From positions 1-64,000 of the forward strand of contig CAJTFX010000010.1 in NCBI GenBank assembly GCA_910575555.1: a stretch of DNA of 64,000 nt, given 5' to 3'. This document shows, piece after piece, positions 1 through 7,792 of this stretch. The translations under genes and the position numbers were made by a program. Under the pieces are notes generated by a model that saw nothing but the letters and a program-made list of their open reading frames with translations, did no database searches and was not told where the DNA came from. Positions within the stretch are counted from its first letter, which is position 1. Each line of letters opens with the position of its first letter. The stretch comes from Lachnospiraceae bacterium. GTDB taxonomy: Bacteria; Bacillota; Clostridia; Lachnospirales; Lachnospiraceae.

Positions 1-187
1 CGGGTCATAAGAAGGATTACGCCGGGGTATGTAATATAACTCTGGTTTCTCGGATCAGGAATCTGTCTCAGCAGCGGCACAAGGTCTGGAAAACAGTGCC
101 GGACCAACCTGGCTAATTCACAGGCAAGCTTAAACTGTTCCAGGTGTTCCCTGGCCTCTTTCCTTGTGATTTTTATTCTTGCTTCAT
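1..187 (-). pseudogene. Transposase 5' part, frameshifted, cut by window edge
   Basis: Read leftward from an ATG at 185-187 that follows an AGGAGG ribosome site by seven bases, the frame stops after four codons (MKQE). One frame over, the sequence stays open to the window edge and encodes a charged helix (ITRKEAREHLEQF) followed by LVRHCFPDLVPLLRQIPDPR and a TYPGVILLMTR segment. This N-terminus looks like transposases common in Lachnospiraceae (DDE type, ISNCY-like); that family call is from memory of the pattern. One extra A after the start (ATG AAA GCA) would join the start to the open frame, so this copy is probably inactive unless the base is a sequencing error. The catalytic domain lies outside the window. 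Confidence 0.6.
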
Positions 188-255
188 AGTAAAACCTCCT
201 CTCTTTTATGGGTGTGCGAAAAAATAGTTTGGTTGTTAATTCTATTATCTCGCAT

Positions 256-281
256 CTCCCCATAAAATGGGAGGTTTTTTT
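256..281 (+). terminator. Possible rho-independent terminator
   Basis: A short hairpin with arms CTCCC and GGGAG around an eight-base loop is followed by a run of T on the + strand. It points away from the transposase and would stop rightward transcripts. The stem is short, so confidence is limited. Confidence 0.35.
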
Positions 282-324
282 ACGAAAAATTTTTAAGCGT
301 CAGTGCTGATCCGTACAAAAAGAA

Positions 325-390
325 AAAATACGAATCCCCACAAAAGATCAGCTATGAAAAACACTGATTTCTATGGGAGATTCGTATTTT
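325..390 (-). terminator. Hairpin terminator after the small membrane protein
   Basis: Arms AAAATACGAATC and GATTCGTATTTT enclose a second, weaker stem. Read on the - strand the right arm runs into TTTTTTC, the form of an intrinsic terminator. It lies about 60 bases past the stop of the 89-residue protein at 449-718. It could also be a terminal palindrome of the neighbouring insertion element. Confidence 0.5.
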
Positions 391-448
391 AAGATTCAGA
401 GCCTAAAAATCAGCATTCACCGACAGGCCCATTACATACCGTTCCGCC

Positions 449-718
449 TCACTTTTCTTTAACACGAACATAAATCAAATATATAACCCCCAATAAAATA
501 TTAATGCATAGTACAACTAAAATAAAGATTAAAGGAGTTTCGAAAATATATGCACTACTTTCTGTATGATAACCTTGTCCTTTACTAAATCCAGTGACAG
601 AATCTATATATTGAACAATAATGGCTAAAAATGGAAGTGTACACAGTCCAAAAATGCTCAGTAGTATCGTTTTAATCGCAATAATACTCAAAGAAGAAGA
701 TTTCATCCGTATCACCAT
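449..718 (-). CDS. Small two-helix membrane protein, unknown function
   Basis: Encodes about 89 residues. Two hydrophobic stretches are clear: one near residues 12-36 (IIAIKTILLSIFGLCTLPFL) and one near 62-84 (FILVVLCINILLGVIYLIYV), joined by a polar loop rich in Ser and Tyr. A second in-frame ATG four codons in (MKSSSL) is about as well placed behind GGATGGTG as the first, so the start may be 706. I do not recognise the family. The gene stands alone between an insertion-element fragment and a tRNA gene and is followed by a hairpin terminator, which favours a real, self-contained transcript. Confidence 0.5.
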   Translation of the reverse strand: MVIRMKSSSLSIIAIKTILLSIFGLCTLPFLAIIVQYIDSVTGFSKGQGYHTESSAYIFETPLIFILVVLCINILLGVIYLIYVRVKEK

Positions 719-1005
719 CCTTTATTGTAAAATACATAATTTAGAAATCAAATTTTCTAATCACGGAAATAACTTTCCCATTAGAATCACCACGTACTGT
801 TTTTATGCCAATGCATCAATTTATGATATTATATATTATTTTGCTTGTGGAATCAAGCGTTGCAGCCATTTTTGCGGCCAGAAAAGTTGCGTTATTCACT
901 AAATACTATACTATTCCGGAGAATTTAATCTAATGTTTTCTTCTTCCCAAAAAGAAAAATGCCCCAAACCCTTAATTTATAAGGATTTAAAGCACTTCAC
1001 ACAAA

Positions 1006-1089
1006 TGCCGCAGACCGGAATCGAACCGGTACGATGTCGCCACCACAGGATTTTAAGTCCTGCGCGTCTGCCAGTTCCGCCACTGCGGC
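1006..1089 (-). tRNA. tRNA-Leu (anticodon TAA)
   Basis: A full cloverleaf can be drawn on the - strand: acceptor arms GCCGCAG and CTGCGGC with discriminator A, anticodon stem CAGGA/TCCTG around CTTAAAA (anticodon TAA, reading UUA), a long variable arm as expected for leucine, and a T-arm with GGTTCGATTCC. CCA is not encoded. It lies downstream of tRNA-Tyr in the same direction and may share its promoter. Confidence 0.95.
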
Positions 1090-1114
1090 ATAACATTATT
1101 CAATTAGTATAAGT

Positions 1115-1223
1115 GAATGGATGGAGAAGGATTCGAACCGTTTTGGTTGTTCCCCAATTATTTCTTTTGTATAGATGAAAAAAGGATTCGAACCGTTTTG
1201 GTTGTTCCCCAATTATTTCTTTT
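1115..1223 (-). repeat. Two tandem copies of the tRNA-Tyr 3' end plus spacer
   Basis: The last 22 bases of tRNA-Tyr (T-arm plus acceptor, read TGGATGGAGAAGGATTCG and on) recur at 1118-1139, and a degraded version recurs around 1174-1194. Each is followed by the same roughly 30-base spacer containing GGTTGTTCCCCAATTATTTC. The shared GGATTCG falls at 1129, 1184 and 1237 (inside the true tRNA), giving periods of 55 and 53. No anticodon arm is present, so these are not further tRNA genes. Confidence 0.85.
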
Positions 1224-1225
1224 AA

Positions 1226-1307
1226 TGGATGGAGAAGGATTCGAACCTTCGAAGGCGGTGCCAACAGATTTACAGTCTGCCCCCTTTGGCCACTCGGGAA
1301 TCCATCC
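1226..1307 (-). tRNA. tRNA-Tyr (anticodon GTA)
   Basis: Acceptor arms GGATGGA and TCCATCC with discriminator A, anticodon stem CAGA/TCTG around CTGTAAA (anticodon GTA), a long variable arm, and a T-arm with GGTTCGAATCC. CCA is not encoded. It is the first gene behind the promoter at 1353-1381, with tRNA-Leu about 140 bases further down. Confidence 0.95.
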
Positions 1308-1312
1308 ATAAT

Positions 1313-1375
1313 GGGAAAAAATCATATGCCCTGATTTCCTCAGCCATGCTGTATTATAGCATATGATTTTTCCCC
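1313..1375 (-). terminator. Terminator-like hairpin after the GH13 gene
   Basis: Arms of about 17 bases (GGGGAAAAATCATATGC and its complement with one extra A) enclose a 29-base loop. On the - strand the right arm carries TTTTTT. It lies 60 bases past the stop of the GH13 gene. The -10 box of the tRNA promoter sits within this hairpin. Confidence 0.6.
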
Positions 1376-1381
1376 TTGCAA
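1353..1381 (-). promoter_or_regulatory. Sigma-A promoter for the tRNA pair
   Basis: TTGCAA (1376-1381) and TATAAT (1353-1358) are separated by exactly 17 bases on the - strand, about 45 bases ahead of tRNA-Tyr. The spacer is one arm of the hairpin at 1313-1375. Confidence 0.65.
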
Positions 1382-1434
1382 GATCATTTTTTATTTTAGC
1401 AGCAAATTAATTGCCTGTGGGAAATTTCAGATAA

Positions 1435-3558
1435 TTATATATTCAACTGCATGCCGCCTTTTCCGATATTTTTCAGAATCACTGCGCAGTTGGGGGGAAG
1501 AGACAGTTTAATCCGCCCGTTTCGCACCTCGTAAATAACAGATTCCAGAGAATAAGACTCCGGCTGGGTAAACATAATCCGTTCTAATCTGGTCTCCCGT
1601 TCCAGACCTGCCGGCCAGACTCTCCACTCCATCTCCCGCTCCACATAATCATTATTGATAATAATGATAAACTGCTGCCGCCTGTTAAAACGTCCATAGC
1701 ACATCACCTGATAATCCCCGCCCAAAAACTTCAGAGAACCGGTTTTCAGCGCGTCATATCTCTTGTGTATCCGAATGATATCCCGGTGGAAATCCAGTAA
1801 TTCCTGATCTTCTTTTCCCCAGGGATACGTCCTGCGGTTATCCGGATCGGTAAATCCCACCACTCCGGCTTCATCTCCGTAATAAATGGTAGGCGCCCCA
1901 GGCCAGGTCATCTGAACCACAACTGCTTCTTTCATAACCCCCTTATTTACTTCCTCCCCTGCCGCCGCGCTTCCCAGGTTATTGACGCGGCCCACTTTAT
2001 GGTTGGTGCGGGTCAGAAATCTGGAATGATCATGATTAGACAGCTCATTCATGGCGCACTGCAGAGACGGCGTCATAAAACGGGTCATATAATAATTCAT
2101 GGCCCCTTCAAAATTCTGGAAATTCCCCAGCATATCCTGCCGATATCCGTCACTGTGCTTCTCCATTCCGGTTAAAAACCAGGTCAGCGGCTCCATAAAG
2201 GCATCGTAATTCATCACCGTATCCCACTGGTCGCCCCGCAGCCACTCCACCGGATCTCCGTAATGCTCCGCCAGTACAATGGCCTGGGGATTCGCCTCCT
2301 TGACTGCCTTGCGGAAATCCCGCCAGAACTGGTGGTTGAATTCCATGGAATGCCCCAGGTCTGCCGCTACGTCCAGGCGCCATCCGTCCACATTGTAGGG
2401 TGGGGAAACCCATTTCCTGCCAATATCCAGAATATAATCATACAATTCCTGGGAACCCTCATAATTCAGCTTTGGCAGCGTATCATGCCCCCACCATCCG
2501 TCATAGGTGCGGTTGTAGGGCCAGCAGTTTTCATCGTGAAACTGGAAAAAATCACGGTAAGGGCTGTCTGCCGATATAAATGCTCCTGTGGCATAACCTA
2601 CTTCTTTTTCATAAATCAGCTCTCTGTCCAGCCATTTATTGAAGGAGCCGCAGTGATTAAACACACCGTCCAGAATCACCCGCATTCCCCGCTTATGGGC
2701 TTCCGCCACCAGGCAGGCGAACAGCTCGTTGCTGGCTTCCAGATTCTCAACGTTGGAAACCCGTTTGATATATCTGGTGGCTCTGGCATTATCCGTCTCC
2801 CCCGGCTGCAGTTCTTCCCCGCCGTCCTCGATAATAACGCCGTAATGAGGATCGATGTAGTCATAGTCCTGAATGTCATATTTATGGTTGGAAGGCGAAA
2901 CAAACAATGGATTAAAATACAGCACCTCCACGCCCAGATTTTGCAAATAATCCATTTTCTTCATTACACCGGCCAAATCCCCGCCGTAAAATTCTCCCAC
3001 GCCGAAATCTGCCGGACATTTATCCCAGTCCTCCACCTGCTGACTGTAAACTTTAATATAGTAATATTCATTGGTTTTCACATCATTGGAAGGATCGCCG
3101 TTACAGAACCGATCCACCAGGATCTGATACATAACCGCTCCCTTGGCCCAGTCCGGCGTAGAAAATCCCGGCACAATCACAAAAGAATATTCCGGCCGCA
3201 CCTGGGGAGTCACGCCCATACGATCATAATAGCAATGGAGCATTCCTGTGGCTATTTCAAAATGATAACGGTATTCTGCCGTCCCAAGCCCCACTTCCGT
3301 CCGGTAATAATCAAATTCGCCCCGGGTTTCCTGCTTTTCCATGGGAATCTTGCCTGATTCAGTGCACAGCCATACAATATCCACATTATTTTTGGCTGTG
3401 CGGAATGTCAATGTCACTTTCTCATTCTCACCTGGTTCCGGAGGATTTCTGTAATCCCTGGTTCCATCCGAAAACAACGCATGTTTCCGCAGCAATGGAC
3501 GCATCTGCATCATATACTGCTGTCTCTGATTCAATTCATAAATCGAATATTTACTCAT
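1435..3558 (-). CDS. GH13 alpha-amylase family enzyme (neopullulanase/cyclomaltodextrinase-like)
   Basis: About 707 residues with all GH13 landmarks: VILDGVFNH near 294-302, GWRLD near 392-396 (nucleophile Asp), LAEHYG near 429-434 (acid/base Glu) and ELSNHD near 505-510 (transition-state Asp). An N-terminal beta-sandwich of roughly 130 residues precedes the barrel, as in neopullulanases, maltogenic amylases and cyclomaltodextrinases. No signal peptide is seen, so it probably cleaves imported maltodextrins inside the cell. The ATG at 3558 is chosen because GAGAGGT lies just upstream; the open frame continues five codons further to a TTG. The gene stands alone and is followed by a hairpin that overlaps the tRNA promoter. 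Exact substrate specificity cannot be read from the sequence. Confidence 0.88.
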   Translation of the reverse strand: MSKYSIYELNQRQQYMMQMRPLLRKHALFSDGTRDYRNPPEPGENEKVTLTFRTAKNNVDIVWLCTESGKIPMEKQETRGEFDYYRTEVGLGTAEYRYHFEIATGMLHCYYDRMGVTPQVRPEYSFVIVPGFSTPDWAKGAVMYQILVDRFCNGDPSNDVKTNEYYYIKVYSQQVEDWDKCPADFGVGEFYGGDLAGVMKKMDYLQNLGVEVLYFNPLFVSPSNHKYDIQDYDYIDPHYGVIIEDGGEELQPGETDNARATRYIKRVSNVENLEASNELFACLVAEAHKRGMRVILDGVFNHCGSFNKWLDRELIYEKEVGYATGAFISADSPYRDFFQFHDENCWPYNRTYDGWWGHDTLPKLNYEGSQELYDYILDIGRKWVSPPYNVDGWRLDVAADLGHSMEFNHQFWRDFRKAVKEANPQAIVLAEHYGDPVEWLRGDQWDTVMNYDAFMEPLTWFLTGMEKHSDGYRQDMLGNFQNFEGAMNYYMTRFMTPSLQCAMNELSNHDHSRFLTRTNHKVGRVNNLGSAAAGEEVNKGVMKEAVVVQMTWPGAPTIYYGDEAGVVGFTDPDNRRTYPWGKEDQELLDFHRDIIRIHKRYDALKTGSLKFLGGDYQVMCYGRFNRRQQFIIIINNDYVEREMEWRVWPAGLERETRLERIMFTQPESYSLESVIYEVRNGRIKLSLPPNCAVILKNIGKGGMQLNI

Positions 3559-3670
3559 GGCATGACCTCTCAATTTTTTATGATGCTTGAACAGGACTCA
3601 TTTTCCCTGCTCGCGGTGATGAGTGCCCGTCAGCCCTGCTGACATTCCTCCTGTGATATTCCTGTGAATT

Positions 3671-3700
3671 AAAAAGGCAGCTTGTTACGGCTGCCTTTTT
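3671..3700. terminator. Bidirectional terminator
   Basis: Arms AAAAAGGCAGC and GCTGCCTTTTT enclose an eight-base loop. A on one side and T on the other let it work in both directions. It separates ftsH from the GH13 gene. The rest of 3559-3892 shows no gene that I can support. Confidence 0.75.
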
Positions 3701-3892
3701 AGGAGAAGGTATTTTTACTATGGGGTATAGCAAAAACTATATAATGTATTGGGGGGTTTTTACGTTAATTATAGTACCATATTTTTCCCAATAAGTGTGC
3801 ACAAACTTCAGAAAAATTGCAGCCCGTTTCTATATGTTTTGCACAGTACCTTTTTCCTATCCCCTGGGGGATTTACCGTCATTTTGCACAAT

Positions 3893-5734
3893 TCATCCTT
3901 CAAACAGCGCTTCAAACTCATCCCGGCTGATTTTTTCTTTCTCCAGAAGGAGATCTGCGCATTTGTGAAGAATCTTCTCATGTTCCATTAAAATATCTTT
4001 GGATTTCTGATAGCACTCATCGATAATGCGCTTGATTTCCTGATCAATCACTCCGGCAATATTCTCTCCGTAAGCTCTGGTGTGAGCCAGATCTCTGCCG
4101 ATAAAGACTTCATCGTCGTCATTATCATAATTAATCAGTCCCACATGCTCTGACATTCCGTATTTCGTTACCATGGCTTTTGCCACGCCGGTGGCCTGCT
4201 TGATATCCTGGGAAGCGCCTGTGGTAATATCATCAAAAATCAGTTCTTCCGCCACTCTTCCGCCCAGATCCACAATAATCTCCTGCAGCATCCGCCCCTT
4301 GGTGTTAAACATCTCTTCACGTTCCGGCAGAGGCATGGTATATCCTGCCGCGCCGATTCCCGTAGGAATGATGGACACGGAATACACCGGCCCCACATCC
4401 GGCAGCACATGGAACAGAATCGCATGGCCCGCCTCATGGTAAGCAGTAATCCGCTTTTCTTTCTCTGTAATAATCCGGCTCCGCTTCTCAGACCCGATTC
4501 CCACTTTTACAAATGACTTGCGGATATCACCCTGTATGATATAGGCCCGGTCCTCTTTCGCCGCATAGATTGCCGCTTCATTCAAAAGATTCTCCAGATC
4601 CGCACCTGTAAAACCTGCAGTGGTCTGGGCAATCTGCTTTAAATCCACATCATCGCCCAACGGCTTGTTTTGGGCATGCACCTTTAAAATCTCTTCTCTT
4701 CCGCCGATGTCCGGCCTTCCCACATGAACCTTCCGGTCAAATCTGCCGGGACGCATAATGGCAGGGTCTAAAATATCCACACGGTTGGTAGCCGCCATTA
4801 CGATGATTCCCTCGTTGACGCCGAAGCCGTCCATTTCCACCAAAAGCTGATTCAATGTCTGTTCTCTTTCATCGTGGCCGCCGCCCATTCCAGTGCCTCT
4901 GCGTCTTGCCACTGCGTCAATCTCGTCGATAAACACAATACAGGGCGCATTTTTCTTGGCGTCTTCAAACAAATCACGGACGCGGGATGCTCCCACACCT
5001 ACAAACATCTCCACAAAATCTGAACCGGAAATGCTGAAAAAAGGCACTCCCGCCTCGCCTGCCACCGCCTTTGCCAGAAGTGTTTTACCGGTTCCGGGAG
5101 GGCCCACCAAAAGCACTCCTTTGGGAATTCTTGCTCCCAGTTTGGTATATTTTCTGGGCGCCCGGAGGAAGTCCACCAGTTCCTCTAATTCTTCTTTTTC
5201 TTCTTTCAGTCCCGCAACGCTTCCGAACGTCACCTTCTTGTTCTCATCGGTAGTCATTTTGGCCCGGCTTTTTCCGAAATTCATCATTTTATTTCCGCCG
5301 CCGGAAGCCGCCGACGCATGATTGGTCATCATAATATAAAACACAAACAGCACGGCAAACAAAATCAATGTGGGCAGTATGGAAATCAGCCAGTTTTCCT
5401 CCGGCATTTCCTTCACCACATAATCTGCAAAATCATAAGATTTCATGGTCTCCTGCAGGGTATTGATATCCGACACATACAAAACCCTGGCGCCGCCGCT
5501 GCCGGAATCTCCTTTCAGCGTCACATCTGCCTGGCCGGTGGGTACTTCCCGGTTCTGGGAAATAATCACCGACACCACATTTTCACTTTTTAAATCCTGT
5601 TCAAACTGCGCATAAGTATATAATGAATTCTGTCCAAAACCGGAAGAATTGTCCCGCAGCACCCAGAGCAATGCCAGGATTAAAATTACTGCAATGTACA
5701 ATCCAAATGCCCGGTTGCGTTTCTGTGCATTCAT
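3893..5734 (-). CDS. ftsH: ATP-dependent zinc metalloprotease FtsH
   Basis: 613 residues. Two membrane helices (about 10-27 and 114-136) flank an extracytoplasmic domain. The AAA module follows with Walker A GPPGTGKT (211-218), Walker [10 protein letters not shown] (265-273) and the second region of homology [18 protein letters not shown]. The zinc site HEAGH (433-437) begins the M41 protease domain. FtsH degrades misfolded and regulatory membrane proteins as a hexamer and in Bacillus also influences sporulation onset. It lies directly downstream of hpt and tilS in the same direction, the order found in Bacillus. An AGGAGG is 13 bases before the ATG, a slightly long spacing. Confidence 0.98.
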   Translation of the reverse strand: MNAQKRNRAFGLYIAVILILALLWVLRDNSSGFGQNSLYTYAQFEQDLKSENVVSVIISQNREVPTGQADVTLKGDSGSGGARVLYVSDINTLQETMKSYDFADYVVKEMPEENWLISILPTLILFAVLFVFYIMMTNHASAASGGGNKMMNFGKSRAKMTTDENKKVTFGSVAGLKEEKEELEELVDFLRAPRKYTKLGARIPKGVLLVGPPGTGKTLLAKAVAGEAGVPFFSISGSDFVEMFVGVGASRVRDLFEDAKKNAPCIVFIDEIDAVARRRGTGMGGGHDEREQTLNQLLVEMDGFGVNEGIIVMAATNRVDILDPAIMRPGRFDRKVHVGRPDIGGREEILKVHAQNKPLGDDVDLKQIAQTTAGFTGADLENLLNEAAIYAAKEDRAYIIQGDIRKSFVKVGIGSEKRSRIITEKEKRITAYHEAGHAILFHVLPDVGPVYSVSIIPTGIGAAGYTMPLPEREEMFNTKGRMLQEIIVDLGGRVAEELIFDDITTGASQDIKQATGVAKAMVTKYGMSEHVGLINYDNDDDEVFIGRDLAHTRAYGENIAGVIDQEIKRIIDECYQKSKDILMEHEKILHKCADLLLEKEKISRDEFEALFEG

Positions 5735-5801
5735 ACTCTCTTATGCCCTCCTCTCTTAATGTCTGCAAATTTTACTGATATTCTGTTTCGGACCTGACCG
5801 C

Positions 5802-6341
5802 TTATTTAGCTGTCTCATCCTCTAATTCTACGACTCCCACATAGGGAAGATTTCGGTAATGCTGCATATAATCAAGGCCGTAACCCACTACGAACTCATC
5901 CGGAATGGCAAATCCGGTGTAGTCCACATGCACGTCTGTCACCCGGCGCTCCGGTTTATCCAAAAGCGTGCACAGTCTCAGGCTCTTCGGCTTCCTGCTT
6001 TTCAAATTTTCCAGTAAATAGCTCAAAGTTCTGCCGGAATCCACAATATCTTCCACCACCAGCACATGTTTCCCTTCAATCGCCTCGTCCAGATCCTTGA
6101 TGACTTTCACCACGCCGCTGGATTTGGTGTCGTTTCCATAACTGGACACGGACATAAAATCAAGGGAGACCGGCACTGACAGCCTCTTCGCCAACTGGCA
6201 GGTAAAAAATACGCCGCCTTTTAAGACACTGACCAGATGAACTTCCTCCCCTTTATAATATTCACTAATCTCTTTTCCCATTTCACAAATTCTTTTTTCC
6301 ACTTCTTCTTCTGATATTAATATACGGATTTTTTCACTCAT
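5802..6341 (-). CDS. hpt: Hypoxanthine (guanine) phosphoribosyltransferase
   Basis: 179 residues. The PRPP-binding loop VLVVEDIVDSGRTL near 94-107 has the paired acidic residues of this family, and SVLKGGVFF near 44-52 matches the first nucleotide-contact loop. The enzyme salvages hypoxanthine and guanine to IMP and GMP. The ATG at 6341 (MSEKIRI) follows GGAGG by eight bases; the open frame reaches five codons further, but that start has no ribosome site. The start overlaps the tilS stop by eight bases, so the two are probably translationally coupled, as in many Firmicutes. Confidence 0.96.
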   Translation of the reverse strand: MSEKIRILISEEEVEKRICEMGKEISEYYKGEEVHLVSVLKGGVFFTCQLAKRLSVPVSLDFMSVSSYGNDTKSSGVVKVIKDLDEAIEGKHVLVVEDIVDSGRTLSYLLENLKSRKPKSLRLCTLLDKPERRVTDVHVDYTGFAIPDEFVVGYGLDYMQHYRNLPYVGVVELEDETAK

Positions 6342-7725
6342 AGGCCGTTCCTCCATCTACCTGTATCTCAAGAATTCTTCTGGTGTGTTCAGTCACTTTA
6401 ATCTCTTCGCTGATGCGGTATCCTATCACCCAGAGAATATGGCTGCCGTCTGCAAGAAGCAGAATGCGATCCCGTTCCTGTCTGGGTATTTTCTCATCCA
6501 CGAAATATTTTTTCAGTTTTTTTCTTCTGCCGTCGGGGCCGAGCACCAGAAAATCCTGTTCCTGACGTGTTCTTAATTGCATGGTGCCTTTTATTTTATC
6601 ATAATCCATCCATTTCGTATACATCTTTTTGGGAATTTCTTCATTTTGAAAATTTTTTTCTATTAATCGGGTGCGTATTTCATATCCATACCCGGGAATC
6701 TGCCAGAAGCCCCGGGCGGTAAGCTCCGGGAAATTCTGTTTCCGCCCTTCTTCCCCGGTGCATTTTCGCAGAATTATCCCCTGATACACACGCTCTACCC
6801 TTATATCATAAGGAAAATCCAGGCATCTTCCCACCTGTCTGTCAAAAAGCTCCCGCAGCTTCTGCACATGCAGGCTGGAAATATCTTTGCCGCCTCCCGC
6901 AATTTCTGTCAGAATCAGATGCAGCAGGGATTTTTGCAGAACCGGCCTCTCTTTTCCCAATTCTGCCAAAATAAGGCAGCCCTGTTTTTCCCATTGGGCG
7001 TATTTGTTCCGGGCCTCTCTGGTTAAATCCTCCATCAGCTCCAGAATTTCCGCCGACAGCTCCGCCGCCTGATTCATATGGACCACCGCCTGGCTGTTCA
7101 CTTCCTCCAGAACGGGAAATACCTGACGGCGCAGCCTGTTTCTGGTATAGTCCAGTTCCTCATTGGTCTTATCCATACAGAAGGGCTGCCGGACAGACGC
7201 CAGATACGCTTCAATTTCCCTCCGCTGCACACACAAAAGAGGCCGGATAATCTTTCCCCGCACCGGCAGAATGCCGCACATCCCCTTAAGGCCGGTTCCC
7301 CGGGCCAGATGGAACAGCATGGTTTCCGCACAGTCATTCCGGTTATGGGCCACTGCAATCTTATCTGCGCCGAATTCTCCGGCTGCCTGATCAAAAAATC
7401 CATACCGCAAGTTCCTTGCTCCCTCCTCCACTGTCATTTTATGCTTCCTGGAATATTCCAGTGCATTGCAGTGAAACACCCGGCAGGGCACCTGATGTTC
7501 TTTGCAGAAGTTTTCCACAAAAAGGGCGTCCGCCCTGCTGCCCTCTCCCCGGATTCCATGTTCCACATGTACGGCGCACAGCCGGAATTTCATGGTCTGC
7601 TGCAAGTTCAGCAGAATCAGCAGCAGGCAAAGGGAATCTGCCCCGCCGGACACGGCAGCCAGAATACAGTCCCCTTCTTCTGCCATATGATGCTTCTGCA
7701 TAAATTCTGATATCTTCCTTCTCAT
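6334..7725 (-). CDS. tilS: tRNA(Ile)-lysidine synthase
   Basis: 463 residues. The PP-loop SGGADS at 26-31 binds ATP, and the N-terminal nucleotide-binding domain is followed by the longer TilS C-terminal region. The enzyme converts C34 of the CAU-anticodon tRNA-Ile to lysidine so that it reads AUA, and is essential in most bacteria. The ATG at 7725 (MRRKISEF) is preferred: it follows GGGAG by about six bases and matches the usual distance of the PP-loop from the N-terminus. An open frame extends 21 codons upstream to a TTG without a ribosome site. It lies between spoIIE and hpt as in Bacillus. Confidence 0.95.
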   Translation of the reverse strand: MRRKISEFMQKHHMAEEGDCILAAVSGGADSLCLLLILLNLQQTMKFRLCAVHVEHGIRGEGSRADALFVENFCKEHQVPCRVFHCNALEYSRKHKMTVEEGARNLRYGFFDQAAGEFGADKIAVAHNRNDCAETMLFHLARGTGLKGMCGILPVRGKIIRPLLCVQRREIEAYLASVRQPFCMDKTNEELDYTRNRLRRQVFPVLEEVNSQAVVHMNQAAELSAEILELMEDLTREARNKYAQWEKQGCLILAELGKERPVLQKSLLHLILTEIAGGGKDISSLHVQKLRELFDRQVGRCLDFPYDIRVERVYQGIILRKCTGEEGRKQNFPELTARGFWQIPGYGYEIRTRLIEKNFQNEEIPKKMYTKWMDYDKIKGTMQLRTRQEQDFLVLGPDGRRKKLKKYFVDEKIPRQERDRILLLADGSHILWVIGYRISEEIKVTEHTRRILEIQVDGGTAYE

Positions 7726-7792
7726 CTGTTTCTCCCTGTTTTTCCATACTCTTACGTTCTGAAAGGTCAATAAACCTTTTTGGCGCAATGTC

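Noticed and set aside
1115-1223. Extra tRNA genes next to tRNA-Tyr
   Set aside because: Only the T-arm and acceptor side are present; no anticodon arm or 5' acceptor strand exists.
2263-3357. A 364-codon open frame on the + strand
   Set aside because: It lies wholly opposite the GH13 gene, lacks a ribosome site and has no recognisable motif; the - strand frame has all catalytic residues.
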